Positions 1-13,701 of a stretch of DNA of 64,000 nt are shown piece after piece (the first letter of the stretch is position 1; every line of letters begins with the position of its first letter). The notes under the pieces were generated by a model. That model was given only the letters and a program-made list of their open reading frames with translations. It did not search any database and was not told the DNA's origin. Position numbers and translations under genes: made by a program. The stretch is from Procambarus clarkii (lineage: Eukaryota; Arthropoda; Malacostraca; Decapoda; Cambaridae), in contig NC_091199.1 of assembly GCF_040958095.1 (NCBI RefSeq), positions 35,480,942 to 35,544,941 on the forward strand. Direction: 5' to 3'.

Positions 1-231
1 AACGTCACCACCACACACCACCTTCACCACCACACACCACCGTCACCATTAGACATCACCGTCACCACCACACACCACCGTCACCGCCACACACCACTAT
101 CACTACCACATACCAACGTTAGCACCACGCACCACCGTCACCACCACACACCACTGTCACCATTATACACCACCGTCACCACCACACTCCACCGTCAGCA
201 CCACACAACACCGTCACCACCACACACCAGA
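1..231. repeat. 19-bp satellite array, left part
   Basis: Tandem copies of a 19-bp unit built from CACCACCACACACC and ACCGT blocks. Variant units carry ATTATACACC in place of CCACACACC. The array runs off the left edge of the window and resumes at 2593 after a LINE insertion. The plus strand is almost free of G except in the GTC of each unit. Confidence 0.95.
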
Positions 232-2487
232 ATGAGAGAAGATGAACCAGCAATGCTTGATTTGATATTTACCCTAAATGAATGGGATATAAGGGAAGTT
301 AAGATGGAGGCGCCCTTGGGAATGAGTGACCACAGTGTATTGAACTTTGAGTACTTGGTAGAGCTAGGACTTATCTCCCCCCAAAAAGAACTAGGAATCA
401 AAAGGCTTGCATACCGAAAGGGGAATTATGAACAGATGAGAAGTTTCCTAAGTGAAATACCTTGGGACACAGACCTCAGAGACAAGTCTGTACAGGGTAT
501 GATGGACTATGTTACCCAAAAGTGTCAGGAGGCAGTAAACAGGTTCATCCCGGCCCAAAGGGAAAAATCCGAGAAGCAACAGAAGAATCCATGGTATAAT
601 AGGGCATGTATGGAAGCGAAGAAACTGAACAAAAAGGCGTGGAGGAACTTCCGGAATAACAGAACACCAGAAAGCAGAGAGAGATACCAGAGAACCAGGA
701 ATGAGTACGTCAGGGTGAGAAGAGACGCAGAGAAAAATTTTGAAAATGATATAGCAAACAAAGCCAAGACCGAACCAAAGCTACTCCACAGTCACATCAG
801 AAGGAAAACAACAGTGAAAGAACAGGTATTGAAACTTAGAACAGGCGAGGACAGGTATACAGAGAATGACAGAGAGGTGTGTGAGGAACTCAACAAGAGG
901 TTCCAGGAGGTCTTCACAATAGAACAGGGTGAGGTCACTGTGCTAGGAGAAAGGGACGTAAACCAGGCGGCCTTGGAGGAGTTCGAAATTACGAGAGAGG
1001 AGGTCAAGAGACACCTGCTGGATCTGGATGTTAGAAAGGCTGTTGGTCCAGATGGGATCTCACCATGGGTACTGAAAGAGTGTGCAGAGGCACTTTGCTT
1101 GCCACTCTCCATAGTGTATAGTAAGTCACTAGAGACGGGAGACCTACCAGAAATATGGAAGACGGCGAATGTGGTCCCAATATACAAAAAGGGCGACAGA
1201 CAAGAGGCACTGAACTACAGGCCAGTGTCCTTGACTTGTTTACCATGCAAGGTGATGGAGAAGATCGTGAGAAAAAACCTGGTAACACATCTGGAGAGAA
1301 GGGACTTCGTGACAAATCGCCAACATGGATTCAGGGAGGGTAAATCTTGCCTTACAGGCTTGATAGAATTCTACGATCAGGTGATACAGAATAAGCAAGA
1401 AAGAGAGGGCTGGGCGGACTGCATTTTCTTGGATTGTCGGAAAGCCTTTGACACAGTACCGCATAAGAGGCTGGTACATAAGCTGGAGAGACAGGCAGGT
1501 GTAGCTGATAAGGTGCTCCAGTGGAAAAGGGAGTATCTAAGCAATAGGAAGCAGAGAGTTACGGTGAGGGGTGAGACCTCCGATTGGCGTGAAGTCACCA
1601 GTGGAGTCCCACAGGGCTCTGTACTCGGTCCTATCTTGTTTCTGATATATGTAAATGATCTCCCGGAGGGTATCGATTCATTTCTCTCAATGTTTGCGGA
1701 CGATGCTAAAATTATGAGAAGGATTAAAACAGAAGAGGACTGTTTGAGGCTTCAAGAAGACCTAGACAAGCTGAAGGAATGGTCGAACAAATGGTTGTTA
1801 GAGTTTAACCCAACCAAATGTAATGTAATGAAGATAGGTGTAGGGAGAAGGAGGCCAGATACAAGGTATCATCTGGGAGAGGAAATTCTTCAGGAGTCAG
1901 AGAAGGAAAAAGACTTGGGGGTTGATATCACGCCAGACCTGTCTCCTGCAGCACATATCAAGCGGATAACATCAGCGGCATATGCCAGGCTGGCCAACAT
2001 ACGAACGGCATTCAGAAACTTGTGTAAAGAATCATTCAGAACTTTGTATACCACATATGTCAGGCCAATCCTGGAGTATGCAGCCCCAGCATGGAGTCCA
2101 TATCTAGTCAAGGATAAGACTAAACTGGAAAAGGTTCAAAGGTTTGCCACCAGACTAGTACCCGAGCTGAGAGGTATGAGCTACGAGGAGAGCCTACGGG
2201 AATTAAACCTCACTTCGCTGGAAGACAGAAGAGTTAGGGGGGACATGATCACCACATTCAAGATTCTGAAGGGGATTGATAGGGTAGATAAAGACAGTCT
2301 ATTTAACACAAGGGGAACACGCACAAGGGGACACAGGTGGAAACTGAGTGCCCAAATGAGCCACAGAGATATTAGAAAGAACTTTTTTAGTGTCAGAGTG
2401 GTTGACAAATGGAATGCATTAGGAAGTGATGTGATGGAGGCTGACTCCATACACAGTTTCAAGTGTAGATATGACAGAGCCCGATAG
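232..2487 (+). CDS. LINE A ORF2 fragment: endonuclease tail plus reverse transcriptase
   Basis: This 751-residue open frame has no internal stop. Residues 32-34 are SDH, the last catalytic motif of the exonuclease-endonuclease-phosphatase type LINE endonuclease, so only the final part of that domain remains. Reverse transcriptase motifs follow in order: VPIYKKGD and NYRPVSLT near 314-335, DCRKAFDTVPHKRL near 400, [11 protein letters not shown] near 457 and the catalytic FADD at 488-491. The C-terminal region (DRRVRGDMITTFKIL and onward) is the usual thumb and tail of CR1/L2/Jockey-group proteins. No RNase H domain is seen. ATG 232 is simply the first methionine after the truncation, not a native start. 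The open frame suggests recent insertion. It could not work alone because most of the endonuclease is absent. Confidence 0.9.
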   Translation: MREDEPAMLDLIFTLNEWDIREVKMEAPLGMSDHSVLNFEYLVELGLISPQKELGIKRLAYRKGNYEQMRSFLSEIPWDTDLRDKSVQGMMDYVTQKCQEAVNRFIPAQREKSEKQQKNPWYNRACMEAKKLNKKAWRNFRNNRTPESRERYQRTRNEYVRVRRDAEKNFENDIANKAKTEPKLLHSHIRRKTTVKEQVLKLRTGEDRYTENDREVCEELNKRFQEVFTIEQGEVTVLGERDVNQAALEEFEITREEVKRHLLDLDVRKAVGPDGISPWVLKECAEALCLPLSIVYSKSLETGDLPEIWKTANVVPIYKKGDRQEALNYRPVSLTCLPCKVMEKIVRKNLVTHLERRDFVTNRQHGFREGKSCLTGLIEFYDQVIQNKQEREGWADCIFLDCRKAFDTVPHKRLVHKLERQAGVADKVLQWKREYLSNRKQRVTVRGETSDWREVTSGVPQGSVLGPILFLIYVNDLPEGIDSFLSMFADDAKIMRRIKTEEDCLRLQEDLDKLKEWSNKWLLEFNPTKCNVMKIGVGRRRPDTRYHLGEEILQESEKEKDLGVDITPDLSPAAHIKRITSAAYARLANIRTAFRNLCKESFRTLYTTYVRPILEYAAPAWSPYLVKDKTKLEKVQRFATRLVPELRGMSYEESLRELNLTSLEDRRVRGDMITTFKILKGIDRVDKDSLFNTRGTRTRGHRWKLSAQMSHRDIRKNFFSVRVVDKWNALGSDVMEADSIHSFKCRYDRAR

Positions 2488-2562
2488 GCTTAAGAATCTG
2501 TACACCTGTTGATTGACGGTTGAGAGGCGGGACCAAAGAGCCAGAGCTCAACCCGCGCAAAC

Positions 2563-2590
2563 ACAACTAGGTGAGTACAACTAGGTGAGT
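2563..2590 (+). repeat. LINE A 3'-terminal tandem repeat, 2 x 14 bp
   Basis: Two exact head-to-tail copies of ACAACTAGGTGAGT end the element just before satellite resumes. Part of this sequence (ACAACTAG) reappears at the 3' end of the SINE at 51835-52085. Confidence 0.85.
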
Positions 2591-2592
2591 AC

Positions 2593-5500
2593 ACCACTGT
2601 CACCATTATACACCACCGTCACCACCACACTCCAACGTCAGCACAACACACCACCACCACACACCACCGTCACCACCACACACCACCGTCACCACCACAC
2701 ACCACCGTCACCACCACACACCACCGTCACCACCACACACCACCGTCACCACCACACATTACCGTCACCACCAAACACCGCAGTCACCACCATCGTCATC
2801 ACCACACCTCACCTTCACCATCACACACCACCGTCACCACCACACACCACCGTCACCATTATACACCACCGTCTCCACCACACACCACCGTCACCACCAC
2901 ACACCACCGTCACCACCACACACCACCGTCACCACAACACACCACCGTCACCACCACACACCACCGTCACCACCACACACCACCGTCATCACCACACCCC
3001 ACCTTCACCATCACACACCACTGTCACCATTGGTACACCACCGTCACCACCACACACCATCGTCAGCACTACACACCACGGTCACCACCACACACCACCG
3101 TCACCACCAAACACCACAGTCACCACCATCGTCATCACCACACCCCACCTTCACCATCAAACACTATCGTCACCATCACATACCACCGTCACTATCACAC
3201 ACCACCGACACCACCACACACCACCGACACCACCACACACCACCACACACCACAGTCACCACCACCACACTACCATCACCATCACAAAACACCGTCACCA
3301 CCATCGCACCACCGTTCCCATCACACACCACCGTCATCACCGCCACACCACCGTCACTATCACACATCACCGTCACCACCACACACCACCGTCACTACCG
3401 TCACCAACACACTCTACCGTCACCATCACACTCCACCGTCACCACCACACACCACCGTCACCACAACACACCACCGTCACAACCACACACCACCGTCACC
3501 ACCACATACCACCGTCACCACCACACACCACCGTCACCACCACACACCACCGTCTCCACCACACACCACCGTCACCACCACACACCACTTTCACTATTGT
3601 ACACCACCGTCACCACCACACACCACCGTGAGCACCACACACCACCGTCACCACCACACACCACCGTCACCACAACACACCACCATCACCACCACACACC
3701 AGCGTCACCACCCCACACCACCGTGATCACCACACCCCACCTTCACCATCACACACCACCATCACTACCACACACCACCGTCACCACCACACACCACCGT
3801 CACCACCACACACCACCGTCATCATTATACACCACCGTGAGCACCACACACCACCGTCACCACCACACACCACCGTCACCACCACACACCACCGTCACCA
3901 CCACACACCACCGTCTCCACCACACACCACCGTCACCACCACACACCACCGTCACCACCACACACCACCGTCACCACCACACACCACCTTGAGCACCACA
4001 CACCACCGTCACCACCACACACCACCTTCACCACCACACACCAACGTCACCACCACACACCACATTCACCACCACACACCACCGTCACCACCACACACCA
4101 CCGTCACTGCCACACACCACCGTCACCACCACACACCACAGTCACCACCACACACCACCGTCACCACCACACACCACCGTCATCATTATACACCAACGTC
4201 ACCACCACACACCACCGTCACCACCACACACCACCGTCACCACCACACGTTACCGTCACCACCAAACACCACAGTCACCACCATCGTCACCACCACACAC
4301 CAACGTCACCACCACACACCACCGTCACCACCACACACCACCGTCACCACCACACACCACCGTCACCACCACACACCACCGTCACCACCACACACCACCG
4401 TCACCACCACACACCACCGTCATCATTATACACCACCGTCACCACCACATACCACCGTCACCACCACACACCACCGTCACCACCACACACCACCGTCATC
4501 ATTATACACCAACGTCACCACCACACACCACCGTCACCACACGTTACCGTCACCACCAAACACCACAGTCACCACCACCGTCACCACCACACACCACCGT
4601 CACTGCCACACACCACCTTCACCTTCACACACCACCGTCACCACCACACACCACCGTCACCACCACACACCACCGACACCATTAAACACCACCGTCACCA
4701 CCACACACCACCTTCACCATCACACACCATCGTCACCACCAAACACCACCGTCACCACAACACACCACCGTCACCACCACACACCACTGACACCACCACA
4801 CACCACCGTCAGCATTATACACCACCGTCACCACCACACACCACCTTCACCATCACACACCACCGTCACCACCACACACCACCGTCTCCATCACACACCA
4901 CCGTCACTATTATACACCACCGTCTCCACCACACACCACCGTCAACACCACACACCACCGTCAGCACCACACACCACCGTCATCACCACACACCACCGTC
5001 ACCACAACACACCACCGTCAAAACCACACACCACTGTCACCACCACACACCACCGTCACCATTATACACCACCGTCACCACCACACACCACCTTCACCAT
5101 CACACACCACCGTCACCACCACACACCACCGTCTCCATCACACACCACCGTCACCACCACACACCACTGTCACCACCACACACCACCGTCACCACCACAC
5201 ACCACCGTCACCACCACACACCACCGTCACCACCACACACCACCGTCACCGCCACACACCACCGTCTCCACCACACACCACCGTAACCACCACACACCAC
5301 TGTCACTATTGTACACCACCGTCACCACCACACACCACCGTGAGCACCACACACCACCGTCACCACCACACACCAACGTCACCACAACACACCACCGTCA
5401 CCACCACACACCACCGTCACCACAACACACCACCGTCACCACCACACACCACTGTCACCACCACACACCACCGTCACCATTATACACCACCGTCACCACC

Positions 5501-8500
5501 ACACACCACCTTCACCATCACACACCACCGTCACCACCACACACCACCGTCTCCATCACACACCACCGTCACCACCACACACCACTGTCACCACCACACA
5601 CCACCGTCACCACCACACACCACCGTCACCACCACACACCACCGTCACCACCACACACCACCGTCACCACCACACACCACCGTCTCCACCACACACCACC
5701 GTAACCACCACACACCACTGTCACTATTGTACACCACCGTCACCACCACACACCACCGTGAGCACCACACACCACCGTCACCACCACACACCACCGTCAC
5801 CACAACACACCACCGTCACCACCACACACCACCGTCATCACCACACACCACCGTGATCACCACGCCCCACCTTCACCATCACACACCACCATCACTACCA
5901 CACACCAACGTCACCACCAAACACCACATTCACCACCACACAACACCGTCACCATTATACACAACCGTCACCACCACACACCACCGTCACCGCCAAACAC
6001 CACCGTCACCACCACACACCACCATCACCACCACACACCACCGTCACCACCACACTCCACCGTCACCATTGTACACCACCGTCACCACCACACACCACCG
6101 TCACCACCACACACCACCGTCACCATTATACATCACCGTCATCACCCCACCCCACCTTCACTATCACACACCACCGTCACCACCACACACCACCGTCTCC
6201 ATCACACACCACTGTCACCATTGGTACACCACCGTCACCACCACACACCACCATCAGCACTACACACCACGGTCACCACCACACACCACCGTCACCACCA
6301 CACACCACCCTCACTACAACACACCACCGTCACCACCACACACCACCGTCACCACAACACACCACCGTCACCACCACACATCACCGTCACCACCACACAC
6401 CACAGTCACCACCATAGTCATCACCACACCCCACCTTCACCTTCACACACCACCGTCACCACCACACACCACAGTCACCACCATCGTCATCACCACACCC
6501 CACCTTCACCTTCACACACCACCGTCACCACCACACACCACCGTCACCACCACACACCACCGTCACCACCACACACCACAGTCACCACCATCGTCATCAC
6601 CACACCCCACCTTCACCTTCACACACCACCGTCACCACCACACACCACCGTCACCACCACACACCACCGTCACCACCACACACCACCGTCACCATTATAC
6701 ACCACCGTCACCACCACACACCACCGTCACCACCACACACCACGGTCACCACCACACATCACCGTCACCACCAAACACCACAGTCACCACCATCATCATC
6801 ACCACATCCCCCCTTCACCATCACACACCACCGCCACCACCACACACCACCGTCACCACCACACATTACCGTCACCAACAAACACTACAGTCACCACCAT
6901 CGTCATCACCACACCCCCCTTCACCATCACACACCACCGTCACCATCACACACCACCGTCACCACCACACACCACCGTCTCCACCACACACCACTGTCAC
7001 CATTGGTACACCACCGTCACCACCACAAACCACCGTCAGAACTACACACTACGGTCACCACCACACACCACCTTCACCACCAAACACCACAGTCACCACC
7101 ATCGTCATCATCACATCCCCCCCTTCACCATCACACACCACCGTCACCCCAACACACCACCGTCTCCAACACACACCACCGTCACCATTATACACCACCG
7201 TCACCACCACACACCACTGTCACCATTGTACACCACCGTCACCACCACACACCACCGTCAGCACCACACACCAACATCACCACCACACACCACCGTCACC
7301 ACCACACACCACCGTCACCACCACACATTACCGTCACCACTAAACACCACATTCACCACCATCGTCATCACCACACCCCACTTTCACTATCACACACCAC
7401 CGTCACCACCACACACCACCGTCACCACCACACACCACCGTCTCCATCACACACCACTGTCACCATTGGTACACCACCGTCACCACCACACACCACCGTC
7501 AGCACTACACACCACGGTCACCACCACACACCACCGTCACCACCAAACACCACAGTCACCACCATCGTCATCACCACACCCCACCTTCACCATCACACAC
7601 CACCGTCACCACCACACACCACCGTCACCACCACACACCACCGTCACCACCACACACCACCGTCTCCACTACACACCACCGTCACCACCACTCACCACTG
7701 TCACTATTGTACACCACCGTCACCACCACACACCACCGTGATCACCACACCCCACCTTCACCATCACACACCACCATCACTACCACACATTAACGTCACC
7801 ACCACACACCACATTCACCACCACACACCACCGTCACCATTATACACCACCGTCACCACAACACACCACCTTCACCATCACACACCACCGTCACCACCAC
7901 ACACCACCGTCACCACCACACACCACCGTCACGACCACACACCACCGTCACAATTATACACCACCGTCACCACCACAAACCACCTTCACCATCACACACC
8001 ACCGTCACCACCACACACCACCGTCACCACAACACACCACTGTCACCACCACACACCACCGTCACCACCACACACCACCGTCATCACCACACCCCAACTT
8101 CACCATCACACACCACCATTACTACCACACACAAACGTCACCACCACACACCACCTTCACCAACACACACCACCGTCACCATTATACACCACCGTCACCA
8201 TTATATACCACCGTCACCACCACACACCACCGTCACCACCACACACCACGGTCACCACCACACATCACCGTAACCACCAAACACCACAGTCACCACCATC
8301 ATCATCACCACATCCCCCTTCACCATCACACACCACCGCCACCACCACACACCACCGTCACCACCACACATTACCGTCACCACCAAACACCACAGTCACA
8401 ACCATCGTCATCACCACACCCCACCTTCACCATCACACACCACCGTCACCACCACAAACCACAGTCACGACCACACACCACCGTCACCACCACACACCAC

Positions 8501-11500
8501 CGTCACCACCACACATTACCGTCACCACCAAACACCACAGTCACCACCACACACCACCGTCACCATTATACACCACCATCACTACCACACACCAACGTCA
8601 CCACCACACACCACATTCACCACCACACACCACCGTCACCATTATACACCACCGTCACCACCACACACCACCGTCACCGCCACACACCACCGTCACCACC
8701 ACACACCACCGTCACCACCACACACCACCGTCACCACCACACACCACCGTCACCACCACACACCACCGTCATCACCACACATTACCGATACCTCCAAACA
8801 CCACAGTCACCACCATCGTCATCACCACACCCCACCTTCACATTCACACACCATCGTCACCACCACACAACACCGTCACCACCACACACCGCCGTCACCA
8901 TTATACACCACCGTCACTACCACACACCACCTTCACCATCACACACCACCGTCACCACCACACACCACCGTCTCCACCACACATCACTGTCACCATTGGT
9001 ACACCACCGTCACCACCACACACCACCCTCAGCACTACACACCACGGTCACCACCACACACCACCGTCACCACCAAACACCACAGTCACCACCATCGTCA
9101 TCACCACATCCCCCCTTCACCATCACACACCACCGTCACCCCAACACACCACCGTCACCACCACACACCACCGTCACCATTATACACCACCGTCTCCACC
9201 ACACACCACCGTCACCACCAAACACCACTGTCACCATTGTACACCACCGTCACCACCACACACCACCGTCAGCACCACACACCACCGTCACCACCACACA
9301 CCACCGTCACCACAACACACCACCGTCACCACCACACACCACCGTCACCACCACACACCACCGTCACCATTATACACCAACGTCACCACCACACACCACC
9401 GTCACCACCACACACCACCGTCACCACCACACATTACCGTCACCACTAAACACCACATTCACCACCATCGTCATCACCACACCCCACCTTCACCATCACA
9501 CACCACCGTCACCACCACACACCACCGTCACCACCACACACCACCGTCACCATTATACACCACCGTCTCCACCACACACCACCTTTACCATCACACACCA
9601 CCGTCACCATTGGTACATCCCCGTCACCACCACACACCACCGTCAGCACCACACACCACCGTCACGAGCACACCCCAACTTCACCATCACACACCACCAT
9701 TACTACCACACACAAACGTCACCACCACACACCACCTTCACCACCACACACCACCGTAACCATTATACACCACCGTCACCACCACACACCACCGTCACCA
9801 CCACTCCCCACGGTCACCACCACACATCACCATCACTACCAAACACCACAGTCACCACCATCGTCATCACCACATCCCCCCCTTCACCATCACACACCAC
9901 CGCCACCACCACACACCACCGTCACCACCACACATTACCGTCACCACCAAACACCACATTCACCACCATCGTCATCACCACACCCCACCTTTACCATCAC
10001 ACACCACCGTCACCACCACACACCACCGTCACCACCACACATTACCGTCACCACCAAACACCACAGTCACCACCATCGTCATCACCACACCCCACCTTCA
10101 CCATCACACACCACCGTCACCACCACAAACCACCTTCACCACCACACATTACCGTCACCACCAAACACCACAGTCACCACCATCGTCATCACCACACCCC
10201 ACCTTCACCACCACACACCACCGCCACCACCACACATTACCGTCACCACCAAACACCACAGTCACCACCATCGTCATCACCACACCCCCCTTCACCATCA
10301 CACACCACCGTCACCACCACACACCACCGTCACCGCCACACACCACATTCACCACCACACACCACCGTCACCATTATACACCACCGTCACCACCACACAC
10401 CACCGTCACCGCCACACACCACCACACACCACCGTCACCACCACACACCACCGTCACAACCACACACCACCGTCACCATTATAAACCAACGTCACCACCA
10501 CACACCACCGTCACCACCACACATTACCGTCACCACCAAACACCACAGTCACCACCATCGTCATCACCACACCCCACCTTCACCTTCTCACACCACCGTC
10601 ACCACCACACACCACCGTCACCACCACACACCACCGTCACCATTATACACCACCGTCACCACCACACACCACCTTCACCATCACACACCACCGTCACCAC
10701 CACACACCACCGTCTCCACCACACACCACTGTCACCATTGGTACACCACCGTCACTACCACACACCACCGTCAGCACTACACACCACGGTCACCACCACA
10801 CACCACCGTCACCACCAAACACCACAGTCACCACCATTGTCATCACTACATCCCCCCTTCACCATCACACACCACCGTCACCCCAACACACCACCGTCAC
10901 CACCACACACCACTGTCACCATTGTACACCACCGTCACCACCACACACCACCGTCAGCACCACACACCACCGTCACCATCACACACCACCGTCACCACAA
11001 CACACCACCGTCACCACCACACACCACCGTCACCACCACACACCACCGTCACCATTATACACAAACGTCACCACCACACACCACCGTCACCACCACACAC
11101 CACCGCCACCACCACACACAACCTTCACCATCACACACCACCGTCACCACCACACACCACCGTCTCCATCACACACCACTGTCACTATTGGTACACCACC
11201 GTCACCACCACACACCACCGTCAGCACTACACACCACGGTCACCACCACACACCACCGTCACCACCAAACACCACAGTCACCACCATCGTCATCATCACA
11301 CCCCACCTTCACCATCACACACCACCGTCACCACCACACACCACAGTCACCACCACACACCACCGTCACGACCACACACCACCGTCACCACCACACACCA
11401 CCGTCACCACCACACACCACTGTCACTATTGTACACCACCACACACCACCGTCATCACCGCACCCCACCTTCACCATCACACACCACCATCACTACCACA

Positions 11501-12945
11501 CACCACCGTGAGCACCACACACCACCGTCACTACAACACACCACCGTCACCACCACACAACACATTCACCACCACACACCACCGTCACCATTATACACCA
11601 CCGTCACCACCACACACCACCTTCACCGCCACACACCACCGTCACCACCACACACCACCTCCACACACCACCGTCACCACCACACACCACCGTCACCATT
11701 ATACACCACCGTCACCACCACACACCACCGTCACCACCAAACACCACAGTCACCACCATCGTCAACACCATATCCTCCCTTCACCATCACACACCACCGT
11801 CACCCCAACACACCACCGTCACCACCACACACCACCGTCACCACCACATACCACTGTCACCATTGTACACCACCGTCACCACCACACACCACCGTCACCA
11901 CCACACACCACCGTCACCACCACACACCACTGTCACCACCACACACCCCCGTCACCACCAAACACCACCGTCATCACCACACCCCAACTTCACCATCACA
12001 CACCACCATTACTACCACACACAAACGTCACCACCACACACCACCTTCACCACCACACACCACCGTCACCATTATACACCACCGTCACCACCACACACCA
12101 CGGTCACCACCACACATCACCGTCACCACCAAACACCACAGTCACCACCATCATCATCACCACATCCCCCCTTCACCATCACACACCCCCGCCACCACCA
12201 CACACCACCGTCACCACCACACATTACCGTCACCACCGAACACCACAGTCACCACCATCGTCATCACCACACCGCACCTTCACCATCACACACCACCGTC
12301 ACCACCACACACCACCGTCACCACCACACATTACCGTCACCACCAAACACCACAGTCACCACCATCGTCATCACCACACCCCACTTTCACCATCACACAC
12401 CACCGTCACCACCATACACCACCGTCACCATTATACACCACCGTCTCCACCACACACCACTGTCACCATTGTTGCACCACCGTCACCACCACACACCACC
12501 GTCAGCACCACACACCACCTTCACCACCACACACCACCGTCACCACCAAACACCACCATCGTCATCACCACACCCCACCTTCACCATCACATACCACCGT
12601 CACCACCATACACCACCGTCACCACCACACACCACCGTCACCATTATACACCACCGTCTCCACCACACACCACTGTCACCATTGGTACACCACTGTCACC
12701 ACCACACACCACCGTCAGCACCACACACCACCGTCACCACCGTCACCACCAAACACCACCGTCTCCACCACACACCACTGTCACTATTGGTACACCACCG
12801 TCACCACCACACACCACCGTCAGCACCACACACCACCAAACACCACAGTCACCACCACCGTCATCACCACACTCCCCCCTTCACCATCACACACCACCGT
12901 CCCCCCAACACACCACCACACACCACCGTCACCACCACACACCAT
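2593..12945. repeat. 19-bp satellite array, main block (about 10.3 kb)
   Basis: More than 500 units of the 19-bp repeat with variants such as CCACCTTCACC, ATTATACACC and ATTGGTACACC. A longer cassette, reading CACCAAACACCACAGTC then CACCATCGTCATC then CACACCCCACCTTC, recurs many times (for example near 2770, 3110, 7550, 8390, 10250 and 12340), which indicates higher-order structure. Because 19 is not a multiple of 3, three units give a 57-nt period. Translation repeats every 19 residues (HHRHHHTPPSPPHTTVTTT) and has no stop in any plus-strand frame. The long open frames here, up to 1324 codons, are by-products of this and not genes. Confidence 0.95.
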
Positions 12946-12949
12946 TGGT

Positions 12950-13701
12950 ATTGTTTATCTGCAGGCATAGGTCCCCTCAGGCTTAATACTGGGCCAGAGA
13001 GTAATTTGCCTCCTGCAGAATTTAGTTTGGTTATGCCCTGATATTTAGTAGGGCTACCGATGAATCGATGGTAGTAGTCTGTCCCTACAAGGAGACCGAA
13101 GTCGGTGAGGTGATCAGACTTAATATTATCTGCCAATTTTATTTCTCTATTTCTCAGGAATTTGGCTGTTGCTCTCAGACCTTCAACTTGTAAATCTACT
13201 GGTATTTTGTCCACCACACTGGCTTGTACGTGACAGACCAACATGCCTAAACGTACTGATGGTTGTACCACCAGGTAGACTTGATGTTCTGCATCTGTTA
13301 AAAACCCTGAGATGTTGATTGTCGTCTGGTCTACAGGCCTTAATTGTAGTTCATCTGCCAAGTTTTTAGTGACATATGTTCTCTGGGACCCTTGGTCAAA
13401 CAATCCACGGATATGGACCTTGGCCCCTCATATTCTGGATGGTAATTTTGGCAGTAGGCAAAGTCGTATTACCTTTAGACTTTGCCGATTGGACACTCTT
13501 TGTTTGTTGTACCTTCCAGTACTGCACTGTGGTGGGAATGCTATCTTCCACCTTGGGTCTTGAATACGTTAATTTCGTGTATTTGCACAGTGCTGCATGG
13601 TGCCCACCTCTTCTACATTTGTTGTAGGTGTTGAATTGGGTATCACAATGGTCTATGTTGTGTGACTTGAGACACCTTGAACATCTCCCTAATTCCTGGA
13701 G
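12950..13701 (-). pseudogene. BEL/Pao zinc knuckles and aspartic protease (DUF1758-like), frameshifted
   Basis: Continuing from the gag stop, the frame reads through two zinc knuckles to about 13430. There a one-base shift in a G/C run (around 13423-13429) is needed to enter the protease frame. The protease begins GLFDQGSQRTYV, matching the DUF1758 retropepsin pattern in which Asp-X-Gly-Ser-Gln follows a hydrophobic strand. Here the catalytic triplet reads D-Q-G rather than D-S/T-G. Later segments (LVGTDYYHRF near 13070 and GPVLSLRGPMP near 12980) also fit the family. Sequence then runs into satellite, so RT, RNase H and integrase are gone. Two lesions and a missing pol make this a dead fragment. 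Confidence 0.75.

Larger units (their letters stand above)
231..2592 (+). mobile_element. LINE A: 5'-truncated CR1/L2-type non-LTR retrotransposon inserted in the satellite
   Basis: The element starts abruptly inside the satellite, keeps only the C-terminal end of the endonuclease and then a whole reverse transcriptase ORF. It ends with two tandem 14-bp units, ACAACTAGGTGAGT, at 2563-2576 and 2577-2590. Short terminal tandem repeats instead of poly(A) are known in CR1/L2-type elements. Satellite lies on both sides, so LINE A is younger than the array at this point. A target duplication cannot be read because the target itself is repetitive. A second, rearranged copy lies at 21510-23162. Confidence 0.9.

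Noticed and set aside
2585-13041. Very long open frames (348 to 1324 codons) rich in His, Pro and Thr
   Set aside because: They are translations of the 19-bp satellite, overlap in all three plus-strand frames, and have no codon-level constraint or flanking gene signals.
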